Shown: positions 49,845 through 58,281, counted from the first letter of the stretch. The stretch: DNA of 64,000 nucleotides from Thalassomonas viridans (GCF_000948985.2 NZ_CP059733.1:6262001-6326000); one strand, 5' to 3'. Numbers and translations: made by a program. Notes: generated by a model from the sequence alone, not told the origin.

Positions 49845-52730
49845 TTAATCATCACCACAAACAAATGATTCGACAATCCAGTCAAAATACTGGTTACCGG
49901 TTATCGGCCCGCCTTCGTCATTGCAAAGGAATTCGCTGAGCACATCACCAAAGGGATCTGCGGATACCCCCGAAGCGTCTGAAGCGCCGTCACCACTGGA
50001 GTTACTCGCCAATACCCCGCCAAATTGTTCGTTGGAATAATAAGTTCCTCCCGGATTGATCGCTTTGAGCACTTCGCTGTGCTGATAGTTAACGGCATTA
50101 TATATTTGCACGGCCCCGGAATTAGACACTCGCTCGTTGGTGCTGCAAGGGGTTTCATTACCGTCAACCGCATAGTCTTTTTCAACATTCAAACCGGTTC
50201 CGCCTACCGATGCACCACAGTGATCATCCCCGGGTTCTCCGACAAAAATCATATCGTTTTTCATCAATAAAGAAGCGCCAAAACGGCTGGCATGATTATG
50301 CTCATTGGCATTGTTTTGCGGGAAGATGTTTGTTGCACTTGCTAATTGCCCACTTTCACTAAATTTAAACGAACGTACATAACCGTTATCAAAAGTTTGA
50401 CCGTTCAGGGCATATACCCCGTCCGGTGCGCCGACAACTAAGGTTCTGTCATCATTTAAAAATACCGTTGCGCCAAAGTTGGAGCCTTCCACCATGCCAA
50501 GTTCGGGTTTGCCATAAGCGATCAGTTCATAACCCGCTTTGCCATTGACCATTTGCTTTTTATAAAGATAAACCGCTCCCGAATTAGGCTTACTGGTATC
50601 TGCCCAGGGGTTAGTGGCAAACAAAGATTCACCTTTTTTACTCCAGCCATTGCTGCCGGCATTGCCTGAGTCATTGCCCGGAGCACCTACCGCCAGGTAC
50701 TCGCCATCACCTGTCATCCAGGTTGCCTCGCCGAAAAAGTCAGCTTCCCGGGTTTGTGGCGCCTTTAAGTAACTGATTACCTGATAATCGCCATTGGCGT
50801 CTTTTTGGTAAATCCATACACTGCCCGATTGCACACTGGTACATTGATAAAACCCGTCCAGGTATGTTTCAAAACTGCTTTTGCTGATGGTATTAAGGTT
50901 ATAAACGCCGTTTTCACTTAAGGGGGAGTTATCACAGCGTGCATCTCCGGGGGCACTGATGGCGATAATATTACCATCGCCGCTGTTGGTGATACCGGCA
51001 CCGAAGTTTTCCCCTTCAATGCTAAAGCCACCTTGATTGTTTTGTAATTTCAACGGACGAAAAGCGCCTGACAATGTCCAGTCTGAGTTGGCATTTATCT
51101 CGTATAAAAATACGCTGCCGGTATGGGTGTAAGACACATCGTCAAGCTGTTGCGTAATATCGGTTTCGTTAAGCCAACCAGTTGATGAGTCGGTTTGTGA
51201 GCTCAGGCCCGGTGCGCCAACTAAGGCGATTTGATTGCCGGTAGAAAGCGCGGCGCCAAAATTATCGCCGCTATGTACAACCGGCGCTTTAACATAATTT
51301 TTAAGCTGATAAGTCTCGTTAACCCCTAAGCCAAAGCCGTAAGCGCTAACTTTGTCTTCTTTGCTGAAAAGATACAGAGCGCCTGAATTTTCCGCATCGT
51401 TATTGGCCAACCCCGGAGCATAATAACCACAGGCAGATGTTGCCGTAGTACCGCCGAAACCGGCGCCGCAGTTATCTTCACCGGGCGCGGCTACCGCCAG
51501 GTATTGATCGTTTTCGGTAAAAAATGCCGCCTCACCAAAGTTATCGCCGGCTTCCGGATTAGGTGACTTAATGTATTCCTGTGCAAGCCATTGATCCAGT
51601 TGGTTGTAATATTGATACAGATAAACAGCACCTGAATCTGGCAGGCCATTATCAAGGGGGGAGTTAAAACAATGCTGTGCGCTGTTAACCCCACAGCCGT
51701 TTTCTAAGGGATTAGACACCGCAAGTTTGGTCGCCTGATCTTCTGATTTGCTCGAACTTTTTACACGAAGAGAATAATCATAAACCGTCGTGGTATTACG
51801 GTTAAAACCCACCCGGATATAGTATTCACCCGCGTTGGCAAGCGTAGCCAGGGTCATTTCCTCATACCTGGCCGCATTCACAGGACCGGCAAACGAAACC
51901 AGCTGGCCGTTCTCTTCTTTGAGCAGTTCTAAAGTCAGGGTGTCATTGAGTACATAGTTTTGATGTACGCCCACGCTCGCCTTTACATCGCCGGCGGGAA
52001 GGGTCGCTTTATACAAGTCGGCATCATCCAGGTAAGAGCCGAAGTCGAGCCAGTTGTCGGTGTCAACCAGGGAGTTGATGGTTTCAGCCGCCCAAATGGT
52101 GTTGTCGTCGAACAACATTGAATTGCCTAAAACACCAAGATCTGCGGCCTGGGCTATGTCGTTGCCGATATCAAAGCGCTCAATTTCTACACTGTATTGA
52201 CGTCCGCGGTTATCGTCATTCTCAAGGCCGTCAATCACCAGGTAATATTCAAACCCCAGGTCTTTATCTTTAATCGCTGTTTTAAATTCAAATTCTGCTG
52301 CCGGGTAGGTTACGTTCGGCTCTAACCGCGCAAGTTTTTTAAAAGCGCCGCTGGGATGTTTTTCTATCAGCTCAATTGATTTTATCCCGTAAACTTCCCG
52401 GTTCATCTGCATACTGCTTGAAAGGCGCACCCGTATCGGAATCACGTTCCTTCTTGCCAGCCGGGCATCCGGATGAGAAAACTCGGCATCAAATTTAAAA
52501 ATATCTCTTTTATCCCAGCGCCAGGAGCCGTCGACACGACCATTGGAAATATAATCTTTGATCTCCAGCTTAGTGATATCTACCCCGCTGGTATATGCGG
52601 TGCCTAATGAGCCGATGCTTTGCGCGGTTAAAAAATTGTCGGTGCCGTTATCAAAATAAGCGGCTGAAACCTGGGGCGCCAGTAAACCGGAAATAATGGC
52701 TGCACTCGCGGCTTTTTTAAATTTTTTCAT
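49845..52730 (-). CDS. Secreted FG-GAP beta-propeller protein
   Basis: 961 residues. Signal peptide MKKFKKAASAAIISGLLAPQVSA. Residues ~25-320 contain two pre-peptidase-like beta modules (DKDLGFEYYLVIDGLENDDN, ATLANAGEYYIRVGF). From ~345 at least seven FG-GAP repeats of the integrin-alpha type follow (SGAVYLYQ, AGDNFGEAAFF, YLAVAAPGEDNCG, GDNFGAALS, FGATVFLNDDRTLVVGAPD, RFGASLLM). Cysteines are in pairs within loops. The C-terminus ends FDWIVESFVCGDD with no sorting signal. It is exported, probably to the surface or medium, with a binding role. ATG with AGGTAGGAC-like site upstream. Confidence 0.82.
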   Translation of the reverse strand: MKKFKKAASAAIISGLLAPQVSAAYFDNGTDNFLTAQSIGSLGTAYTSGVDITKLEIKDYISNGRVDGSWRWDKRDIFKFDAEFSHPDARLARRNVIPIRVRLSSSMQMNREVYGIKSIELIEKHPSGAFKKLARLEPNVTYPAAEFEFKTAIKDKDLGFEYYLVIDGLENDDNRGRQYSVEIERFDIGNDIAQAADLGVLGNSMLFDDNTIWAAETINSLVDTDNWLDFGSYLDDADLYKATLPAGDVKASVGVHQNYVLNDTLTLELLKEENGQLVSFAGPVNAARYEEMTLATLANAGEYYIRVGFNRNTTTVYDYSLRVKSSSKSEDQATKLAVSNPLENGCGVNSAQHCFNSPLDNGLPDSGAVYLYQYYNQLDQWLAQEYIKSPNPEAGDNFGEAAFFTENDQYLAVAAPGEDNCGAGFGGTTATSACGYYAPGLANNDAENSGALYLFSKEDKVSAYGFGLGVNETYQLKNYVKAPVVHSGDNFGAALSTGNQIALVGAPGLSSQTDSSTGWLNETDITQQLDDVSYTHTGSVFLYEINANSDWTLSGAFRPLKLQNNQGGFSIEGENFGAGITNSGDGNIIAISAPGDARCDNSPLSENGVYNLNTISKSSFETYLDGFYQCTSVQSGSVWIYQKDANGDYQVISYLKAPQTREADFFGEATWMTGDGEYLAVGAPGNDSGNAGSNGWSKKGESLFATNPWADTSKPNSGAVYLYKKQMVNGKAGYELIAYGKPELGMVEGSNFGATVFLNDDRTLVVGAPDGVYALNGQTFDNGYVRSFKFSESGQLASATNIFPQNNANEHNHASRFGASLLMKNDMIFVGEPGDDHCGASVGGTGLNVEKDYAVDGNETPCSTNERVSNSGAVQIYNAVNYQHSEVLKAINPGGTYYSNEQFGGVLASNSSGDGASDASGVSADPFGDVLSEFLCNDEGGPITGNQYFDWIVESFVCGDD

Positions 52731-53061
52731 TGTCCTACCTCACTACTTTTCCATAAATAAAATGCATTTAAGTATGTCCTGAACGCTCACCAACACAGGG
52801 CGTAAAATGAGCGTTTTTTCATCGTGTTGACCGACAGAAAAAATGTCAATCAAGGAAATTTTTTTTCCTGTGACTTTTTTCTAAAGCGAATCTAAAAAAA
52901 CTTAACACAATGAAATTAAACAGTTTTATAGTGAAGACATTAAAAGTAGCAGAACTGCTCCATAAACTGACGCTCCTTCCTGAGACTTCTGGGATGCCGG
53001 ATTTTTGAACACCCCAAGTCAGGCCTGCTTGGGACATTGATGGGATGTATAACATCGGAAG
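52731..53061. other. Upstream region of the FG-GAP gene
   Basis: No gene seen. It is A+T-rich, with poly-T/poly-A runs at 52855-52870. It likely contains the FG-GAP gene promoter (minus strand). Confidence 0.45.
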
Positions 53062-53134
53062 ACATCGGGGTTAAGCCTTGTTCTTTGCATTAGCAAAAAC
53101 TTTTATGCACAATTCAAGACCTGCCCCTGACGGC
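53062..53134. repeat. Interspersed palindromic repeat, copy D
   Basis: Same element as at 42743, 44585 and 44938 (TTTGCATTAGCAAAAACT, TTATGCACAATTCAAGACCT, CCTGACGG). It precedes the GNAT gene. Confidence 0.8.
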
Positions 53135-53191
53135 TTTTATTATTAGGGCGTCAATGTAATTCGGACTCAAGAGTTGTATTCAAAAAATCAT

Positions 53192-53659
53192 ATGGAAAAT
53201 TTAGTTGTAATCAGAGAAGCACAAAAAAGCGATCACTCGTTTATTTTTGAACTGTCTCCTTACTTAGCAGAGGTTGCTCAGTTGGAGTGGCACACCGAAG
53301 CTGCCATTCAAAAAATGCAGGATGATTATATTGCTGAAATGCTAGCTGAAACATCGCAACCTAATGCTACATTTATCGCTGAAAGCAATAATGTTCCGTT
53401 GGGCTTTATTCATGTGCGCACGCATAAAGATAGTATTTCAGGCGAAACTTGTGGAACGATACCGCTTCTTGCCGTATCTCCTAAATCACAAGGTTTGGGA
53501 GTAGGTAAACTATTAATAGAACACGCTGAAAAGTGGGCTAAAAACTTAGGATGTAGATTGTTACATCTAGAGATGTTCGCCAATAATAAAAAAGCTGATA
53601 GCTTCTATAAAAATATAGGGTTTAAACCTGAAACGGTTCATATGATAAAGCCAATATAG
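53192..53659 (+). CDS. GNAT-family N-acetyltransferase
   Basis: 155 residues from the ATG at 53192 (a TTG at 53174 would add six). Acetyl-CoA-binding motif A is visible: TIPLLAVSPKSQGLGVGKLL with Q-G-L-G-V-G, then HAEKWAKNLGCRLLHLEMF and the C-terminal KADSFYKNIGFKPE. Substrate unknown. It lies as a single-gene cassette between repeat D and the 59-bp repeat. A+T-rich. Confidence 0.88.
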   Translation: MENLVVIREAQKSDHSFIFELSPYLAEVAQLEWHTEAAIQKMQDDYIAEMLAETSQPNATFIAESNNVPLGFIHVRTHKDSISGETCGTIPLLAVSPKSQGLGVGKLLIEHAEKWAKNLGCRLLHLEMFANNKKADSFYKNIGFKPETVHMIKPI

Positions 53660-53834
53660 GGTAATTTGCATATAGCAAACTGTTAATTTGCGGATTTTAT
53701 TACTAGGCTACCAGAAAAAATTAAAACAAAATCAAAAACCAAGACATTAAGCAAAAAAAGGTCGCCATGAGCTTTGACATATATAACGAGCTATTTGTTT
53801 TCTCAAATATGCTAAAGCTCGTAATATAAAATCG

Positions 53835-53893
53835 TTAACTAAATTGAAAGCAGTGAACATTGTTGATAACGCCGGCCTGTGAATATGGCCTAC
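53835..53893. repeat. 59-bp repeat, copy 2
   Basis: Near-identical to 47224-47282. Here it ends 32 bp before the start of the papain-like effector candidate and could carry its promoter. Confidence 0.8.
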
Positions 53894-53925
53894 ATTATAT
53901 AGACATCCAATGGAGGGATAATATA

Positions 53926-54561
53926 ATGAGCGACATCGTCATACCAATAGTCTTCCCTGACTATAGAATTGTGGTTAATTTACCCAAGCAAGAAGTTGAT
54001 TTAATACCCTATGTAACTTTCGATAATTTTACGACACCTGAATATAAAGATAATCTTTCAAACCTTGGCCATGCCGGAGTGCTATTTATAAATGGTAACA
54101 ATGGAATAACTAAATATTTTGAATATGGGAGGTATGACCCTCCCGCTTTTTTAGGTTTAGTACGAAAAATTAGAAACTTACCTGATGCGACTATAAAAGA
54201 AGGGAAAATTGATATTTCGTCATTGAAAGGCGTATTAAAAAAAATATCAAAAGTCTCTGGACAGTCAGGAAGAATTAGCGGTGTTTATATTGAAGTTGAA
54301 AATAAATTTGCTGCCATGCTGGAATATGCGCAGTTACGAAAAAGCCAAAATGCTTACCCGAAAAGAAAGCCTTATGACTTACTTTGGAACAGCTGCATAC
54401 ATTTTGTTAAAGGTGTTACAAAAAAGGCCGGTGTTGAAAACCCTTGGATGATAGATCCAAGACCTAATTCTTATATAGGTGAGTTTAGAGAAGATTATTT
54501 AGACTTAGATTATAGCTATACAAGCAATGAGTTAGTCATTGAAGATCTTGGGACGTATTAA
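53926..54561 (+). CDS. Permuted papain-like (NlpC/P60/LRAT-type) effector candidate
   Basis: 211 residues from the ATG at 53926 (GGAGGG upstream). His49 lies in NLGHAGVLFINGNNG and Cys157 in YDLLWNSCIHFVKGV. The H-before-C order and spacing fit permuted papain-like hydrolases such as YaeF/YiiX and LRAT folds, many of which cleave peptidoglycan or lipid bonds. No signal peptide, which suits an injected effector. The next gene, 9 bp on, encodes a protein with an N-terminal signal-anchor and a periplasmic body: the expected immunity topology for a cell-wall amidase. No VgrG or PAAR gene is nearby. Family assignment is by motif only. Confidence 0.6.
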   Translation: MSDIVIPIVFPDYRIVVNLPKQEVDLIPYVTFDNFTTPEYKDNLSNLGHAGVLFINGNNGITKYFEYGRYDPPAFLGLVRKIRNLPDATIKEGKIDISSLKGVLKKISKVSGQSGRISGVYIEVENKFAAMLEYAQLRKSQNAYPKRKPYDLLWNSCIHFVKGVTKKAGVENPWMIDPRPNSYIGEFREDYLDLDYSYTSNELVIEDLGTY

Positions 54562-54570
54562 GGACGCATA

Positions 54571-54969
54571 ATGAAAAAATATATAAAGCCTTTATTATAT
54601 TCTGTGCTGGTAATAACGCTTTGTTTAGTATCACTTATTTTTTTTCTGTACCAAAATGTGGAAGTAAACAGTGAACTCCCTTTGAAGCCAGATAATATTC
54701 CAGAAAGTGCATTGTGGATTGGCGGACCAGATGGAGGGGTGTATGTTTTAGTGAGTAAGGATGAAAATGATAATCAAACTCTTTATGACGCGAAGATATA
54801 TTATAGTGAGGGTTCGGTTAACTACATAGGGAAACTAGTTATAAATACACCAAACAATCCCTTGTTCGATTATCGAAATATTAATTCATATTCTGGGTGG
54901 GACGGAGACACCCTATATCTACAAGATGGCAGGTTACTAACCATCCATAAAAACCTTTTAAATCAATAA
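54571..54969 (+). CDS. Periplasmic, membrane-anchored immunity candidate
   Basis: 132 residues: basic N-terminus, helix at ~10-28 (LLYSVLVITLCLVSLIFFLY), then a ~100-residue beta-rich periplasmic domain (SALWIGGPDGGVYVLVSKDE, SYSGWDGDTLYLQDGRLL). No known domain. AAGGACGC precedes its ATG. Paired with the papain-like effector candidate. Confidence 0.6.
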   Translation: MKKYIKPLLYSVLVITLCLVSLIFFLYQNVEVNSELPLKPDNIPESALWIGGPDGGVYVLVSKDENDNQTLYDAKIYYSEGSVNYIGKLVINTPNNPLFDYRNINSYSGWDGDTLYLQDGRLLTIHKNLLNQ

Positions 54970-55141
54970 CAAAGCAACCAATCGAGCTAGTGCATGAAAG
55001 TAATCATTGAGATTATTAAAAAATCGGTTAAACGCTATCCTGTAATATTTACAAATATAAAAGATACTATTCCAAATAATGGCTTTACAAAAACTTAGCA
55101 AGTGCCAGGCACTCTGAAAATTACTCGCTAAAATAATTATC

Positions 55142-55369
55142 ATGAAGAACCTACTGATAAATACCTTTTTTATTGCAATAAGCTCGATAATTAATGTCGC
55201 TATTTTTCTTATATCCTATAGATATCTAGCATTTCCGCTGTTACATGAAGAACAGAGAATGGACAATGCGCCCTACATATTTTTCTATATCATACCAAGC
55301 TTTATTCTTGCTTCTGTTATTATCTTCGTGATGTACAGATATTTAGCTAAACGAAACAGGCGCCTGTAA
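55142..55369 (+). CDS. Small two-helix membrane protein
   Basis: 75 residues with helices at ~5-28 (LINTFFIAISSIINVAIFLIS) and ~45-65 (YIFFYIIPSFILASVIIFVM) and a basic end (KRNRRL). No family recognised; it may be an additional immunity or accessory protein. No strong ribosome site. Confidence 0.45.
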   Translation: MKNLLINTFFIAISSIINVAIFLISYRYLAFPLLHEEQRMDNAPYIFFYIIPSFILASVIIFVMYRYLAKRNRRL

Positions 55370-55511
55370 TGAAATACTCTGACAATCACAATATTAATCA
55401 CTTTTATTTTGGCAATATAAACAATCCCGACAAATAACAGTATTAACAAAATAATGAAACAAGCTCCCAAAAGCCTGTTTCATCATATACAGCGCGTCAT
55501 AAAAACAAAAA

Positions 55512-56132
55512 TTAGCTCACTGCTACTTTGTGATATTTTTCTTGCCCTATTGAGGTTGTCATTGTCCAGATCAACAAGAATGTAATACCCAACAACACAC
55601 TTTTTACCGGCACATAGCTATAAAATACCATGGTCCAATTTGCAAAGCGTTGCACTGTTTCAGCACTCAGGCCGAACTCGTCTAAATGCCTGATAAAATT
55701 CTCACCCAATGCCAGCAGGTCTACCAGCATAAACACAACAAACAAGCTGGTTAAAGCAAATTCACTGTTATAGGTAAAAACATGGGCATGGGGCTTACCC
55801 TGTGCCCGCAACCTTGCCCTGGTGAACGAGGCTCTGTAGGTCAATAGCAGGAATAACATCAGGTCTAAAACAAAATGTGCCGTATAGATAATGGCGTTAA
55901 CCCACACTTGGCTGATGGCCGCACTCTTGGTAACAATAAGGTTCTCAAAAATGAGCATTTCTATAAAGTACACCACCAGCAAACCGGCGCATACATGCAC
56001 AATATTAACGTTATGCCTGTTCATAAATATGATCAGTAGCAATGAAATATTTATCAGCACAGATACATGCAAAGGGTTCTGGCTCATAATTGCGTAGCAG
56101 ACACCCAGAAATATCAATATTAATTTTGCCAT
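55512..56132 (-). CDS. Six-helix membrane protein in the double-glycine peptide locus
   Basis: 206 residues with about six transmembrane helices (ILIFLGVCYAIMS, VLINISLLLIIF, VVYFIEMLIFENLI, FVLDLMLFLLLTYRA, LTSLFVVFMLVDLL, SVLLGITFLLIWTM). Two basic cytoplasmic loops. No ABC, peptidase or kinase motif. It is the last gene of the minus-strand unit, 45 bp after the double-glycine peptide. It could be immunity, sensor or transporter for the peptide. Confidence 0.65.
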   Translation of the reverse strand: MAKLILIFLGVCYAIMSQNPLHVSVLINISLLLIIFMNRHNVNIVHVCAGLLVVYFIEMLIFENLIVTKSAAISQVWVNAIIYTAHFVLDLMLFLLLTYRASFTRARLRAQGKPHAHVFTYNSEFALTSLFVVFMLVDLLALGENFIRHLDEFGLSAETVQRFANWTMVFYSYVPVKSVLLGITFLLIWTMTTSIGQEKYHKVAVS

Positions 56133-56177
56133 GGTAGCCTTGTCCTTGTAATTGGGCTTTGTGGCAAGCAGGGTAAC

Positions 56178-56405
56178 CTACTTGCCTGTAATGCCCTTGT
56201 CATCATTGCTGTCACTGTTAAAAGGTGCCATTACCAGGCTGTCTGCTGCCGGCACAGCAACAGTGTGTGCCGCCGGGTCTGCACCGTTATGAATACCGCT
56301 GCCGCCGGTAATAAGGTTAAGCTCGTTGGTCGTGAGTTTCCGTGCCAATGGCTCTTTTCCCTTGCTGCCCCCTAAGCCTTCGAAAATCATTTTGAGATTA
56401 TTCAT
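56178..56405 (-). CDS. Double-glycine leader peptide
   Basis: 75 residues from the ATG at 56405. ARKLTTNELNLITGG fits the class II bacteriocin/RiPP leader pattern L-x-x-x-E-L-x-x-I-x-G-G, predicting cleavage after Gly35. The 40-residue mature part (SGIHNGADPAAHTVAVPAAD and on to KGITGK) has no Cys and is Asp/Ala/Asn-rich. An upstream ATG at 56477 has AAGGA and would add 24 residues, but overlaps the HTH gene by 80 bp; 56405 overlaps it by 8 bp. No C39-peptidase transporter lies in this window. Confidence 0.62.
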   Translation of the reverse strand: MNNLKMIFEGLGGSKGKEPLARKLTTNELNLITGGSGIHNGADPAAHTVAVPAADSLVMAPFNSDSNDDKGITGK

Positions 56406-56724
56406 GTTCAGATTCTTCCGGCTCAGGTTTGTGGTGTTTTTGCTTTGCTGAGATACGGTTACTGTTGGTTTTGTCATTTTTAAAGTCCTTGTATGGGTTG
56501 TAGTAGTTTATTAGCTCACGAATGTGTATGAGCAAGGGAGTAAGGCTTAGCCGGCAATAAAGATTCAGCACCAGGAGGTGGCTTGCTTTAGGCTGTTCCA
56601 GGCCGGCCTCGTACTTTTCATAGGTGCTGAGGCTAACAGAAATTTTTTTAGCCATTTCTTCACTGGTACGGTTGCAATACAGTCTCATGCGCCGTAAATC
56701 ATCACCAGTCATGGGTCTAAACAT
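56398..56724 (-). CDS. HTH (XRE-type) protein of the peptide locus
   Basis: 108 residues. N-terminal helix-turn-helix (MTGDDLRRMRLYCNRTSEEM, AKKISVSLSTYEKYEAGLEQP), then a hydrophobic helical middle (HLLVLNLYCRLSLTPLLIHI) and a charged C-tail (HHKPEPEESEHE). The C-terminal hydrophobic part suggests a ligand- or membrane-interacting regulator. It overlaps the start of the double-glycine peptide. Start at 56724 or the ATG four codons on. Confidence 0.72.
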   Translation of the reverse strand: MFRPMTGDDLRRMRLYCNRTSEEMAKKISVSLSTYEKYEAGLEQPKASHLLVLNLYCRLSLTPLLIHIRELINYYNPYKDFKNDKTNSNRISAKQKHHKPEPEESEHE

Positions 56725-56834
56725 AAATGTCCCTACTTATTCGTTTTATGTCCGTATTGCCTTAAGAAAAGGCGAATTTATTGATTGTTTTGCTAATACT
56801 GTTAACAGGGTAAAGCAGCTTATAAATTAATAGG

Positions 56835-56954
56835 TTAGCTTGGCCGCACAAGAAGCTCTTGGATACCCGGTTGCCCTTCTGGCGGGCGATCAAATAAATA
56901 AACTTCCAGGCTGTTCAAGCTTACTAACTTACCAGCGCTGTTAACGGGGAGCAT
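56835..56954 (-). CDS. Short ORF (39 residues) leading the peptide operon
   Basis: MLPVNSAGKLVSLNSLEVYL then FDRPPEGQPGIQELLVRPS. It has AGAGG ~6 bp before the ATG. It starts 25 bp inside the divergent promoter whose operator is at 56979-57001, so it would be the first translated frame of the minus-strand unit. Composition is like a real small protein, not random A+T sequence. No family recognised. Confidence 0.45.
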   Translation of the reverse strand: MLPVNSAGKLVSLNSLEVYLFDRPPEGQPGIQELLVRPS

Positions 56955-56978
56955 GTTATACCTCTTTCCCTCAAGTGT

Positions 56979-57028
56979 AAATATCCCAAAATGGGATATT
57001 TATAAAAATATACTAAATTGGGATATTT
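56979..57028. promoter_or_regulatory. Operator palindrome and extra half-site between divergent HTH genes
   Basis: AAATATCCCA and TGGGATATTT form a perfect inverted repeat separated by AAA (56979-57001). A second TGGGATATTT is at 57019-57028, 22 bp before the rightward HTH start. The layout resembles phage-type repressor control of two divergent promoters. Confidence 0.82.
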
Positions 57029-57049
57029 CCAACACAGCAGAAATATCTA

Positions 57050-57301
57050 ATGGCCAATAAACCTTGGGACGAAAGAAGGGTAAAATTAAGGGAATTACTC
57101 AGAGAGCTTCGAAAGCAAAACGACAACATGACTCAGGGACAATTGGGAGCCCGCGTCGGGAAACCGCAAAGTTTCGTCTCTAAATATGAAAGTGGCGATC
57201 GTAAGCTCGATTACATAGAGCTTATTGAGGTTTGTAAGGTTTTTGGTCTAAACATGGTTGAGTTCGACGCCTTATATCAGCAAAAAATAAAGAAAAAATA
57301 A
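57050..57301 (+). CDS. XRE-family repressor
   Basis: 83 residues, almost entirely a helix-turn-helix: KLRELLRELRKQNDNMTQGQ, LGARVGKPQSFVSKYESGDR, KLDYIELIEVCKVFGLNMVE. Typical Cro/CI-type DNA-binding protein. It is divergent from the peptide operon, with a shared operator upstream; autorepression and control of the peptide operon are inferred. Confidence 0.88.
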   Translation: MANKPWDERRVKLRELLRELRKQNDNMTQGQLGARVGKPQSFVSKYESGDRKLDYIELIEVCKVFGLNMVEFDALYQQKIKKK

Positions 57302-57538
57302 GGTAAAGCAACACTCTCCTAATTGCTTGCGAGTTAAACTCCACACTCACAAAAATGTCTCTCATCTTTGCCCGCAACTGAAACCAAAAGCGGTGGCGGG
57401 CCTTACAGATCACTATACTTTGCTTAAAGAATATTTATGCGACCACCTTCGGTGGTGCATGCCAAAAAATAGAGAAAGTAATTGCTACAACTTATACTTT
57501 AACTGCTGCCTAAATTAAGCAGCTATAGGAGTAGAAAG

Positions 57539-58048
57539 ATGAAAAAAAGGCTCACACTAGTTGTCGTTTTTGGTCTTTTTATTACAAGCAATGCATTTGC
57601 CGGAAGTGGGTCAGCATATCTTCCCCATTTCTTTTCTGAATATCATAGCTCTGGTCAAAAAAGACCTGTGATCTACCTGACAAACATCACAGGCTCTGCC
57701 GTTGATGTAACTGTTACTTTCTTTAAGCATGACGGCACTGTTTTAACCGAAACAGATACAACCGATAATTACAACGGAGGTATTATCAGAGGAAGTTCCA
57801 ATGCCACTGGCTATAAAGACTATACCGCTCCAACAGGTACTACAGTTGTCTTCACTATACCTGCGGGACAACAATCAACCACATACATTGAAATTGGCAC
57901 CATAAATACCGTACATCAGGGATATGCCTTAATTGAATGGAAGCAAACGGGAAACAACCTGGTAGCCTTGATTGCTGAAGCTGCGGAATACGATTCAGCA
58001 AAAAATGATCGTTCCTATCATGCGATTAATAATGGATTGCCATTTTAA
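57539..58048 (+). CDS. Secreted beta-rich protein of unknown function
   Basis: 169 residues. Signal peptide MKKRLTLVVVFGLFITSNAFA, cleaved before GSGSAYLPHFF. The mature part is beta-rich and Thr/Gly-rich (PVIYLTNITGSAVDVTVTFF, TTVVFTIPAGQQSTTYIEIG) and resembles a small Ig-like exoprotein domain. GGAG 7 bp before the ATG. It follows the repressor gene by 237 bp. No domain recognised. Confidence 0.68.
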   Translation: MKKRLTLVVVFGLFITSNAFAGSGSAYLPHFFSEYHSSGQKRPVIYLTNITGSAVDVTVTFFKHDGTVLTETDTTDNYNGGIIRGSSNATGYKDYTAPTGTTVVFTIPAGQQSTTYIEIGTINTVHQGYALIEWKQTGNNLVALIAEAAEYDSAKNDRSYHAINNGLPF

Positions 58049-58194
58049 CTATGGATAACTAAGCGATTAAATCTGATTAAAAAGCAAACAAAGGAGGCAG
58101 GGGTCTTTATATTTCGATTAAGTAAAATTTGCTCTAACGGGTATTCCCTTATCACCACTCCGGGAAGTGATTTATTCCAAAGCACAGGAGAAAT

Positions 58195-58281
58195 ATGAAA
58201 GGGCGATACCCTTTAGCCAATTATTTGGCCAGACAGGATTATACTTTCCGGAACACAACAGATTTAGCCCCCATAAATTGA
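58195..58281 (+). CDS. Possible 28-residue ORF
   Basis: MKGRYPLANYLARQDYTFRN then TTDLAPIN, with AGGAG 4 bp before the ATG. The ribosome site is its only strong support. It may be chance. Confidence 0.25.
   Translation: MKGRYPLANYLARQDYTFRNTTDLAPIN

Noticed and set aside
54995..55099. 34-residue frame (MKVIIEIIKKSVKRYPVIF) between the immunity candidate and a small membrane gene
   Set aside because: No ribosome site and low-complexity A+T-rich codons.
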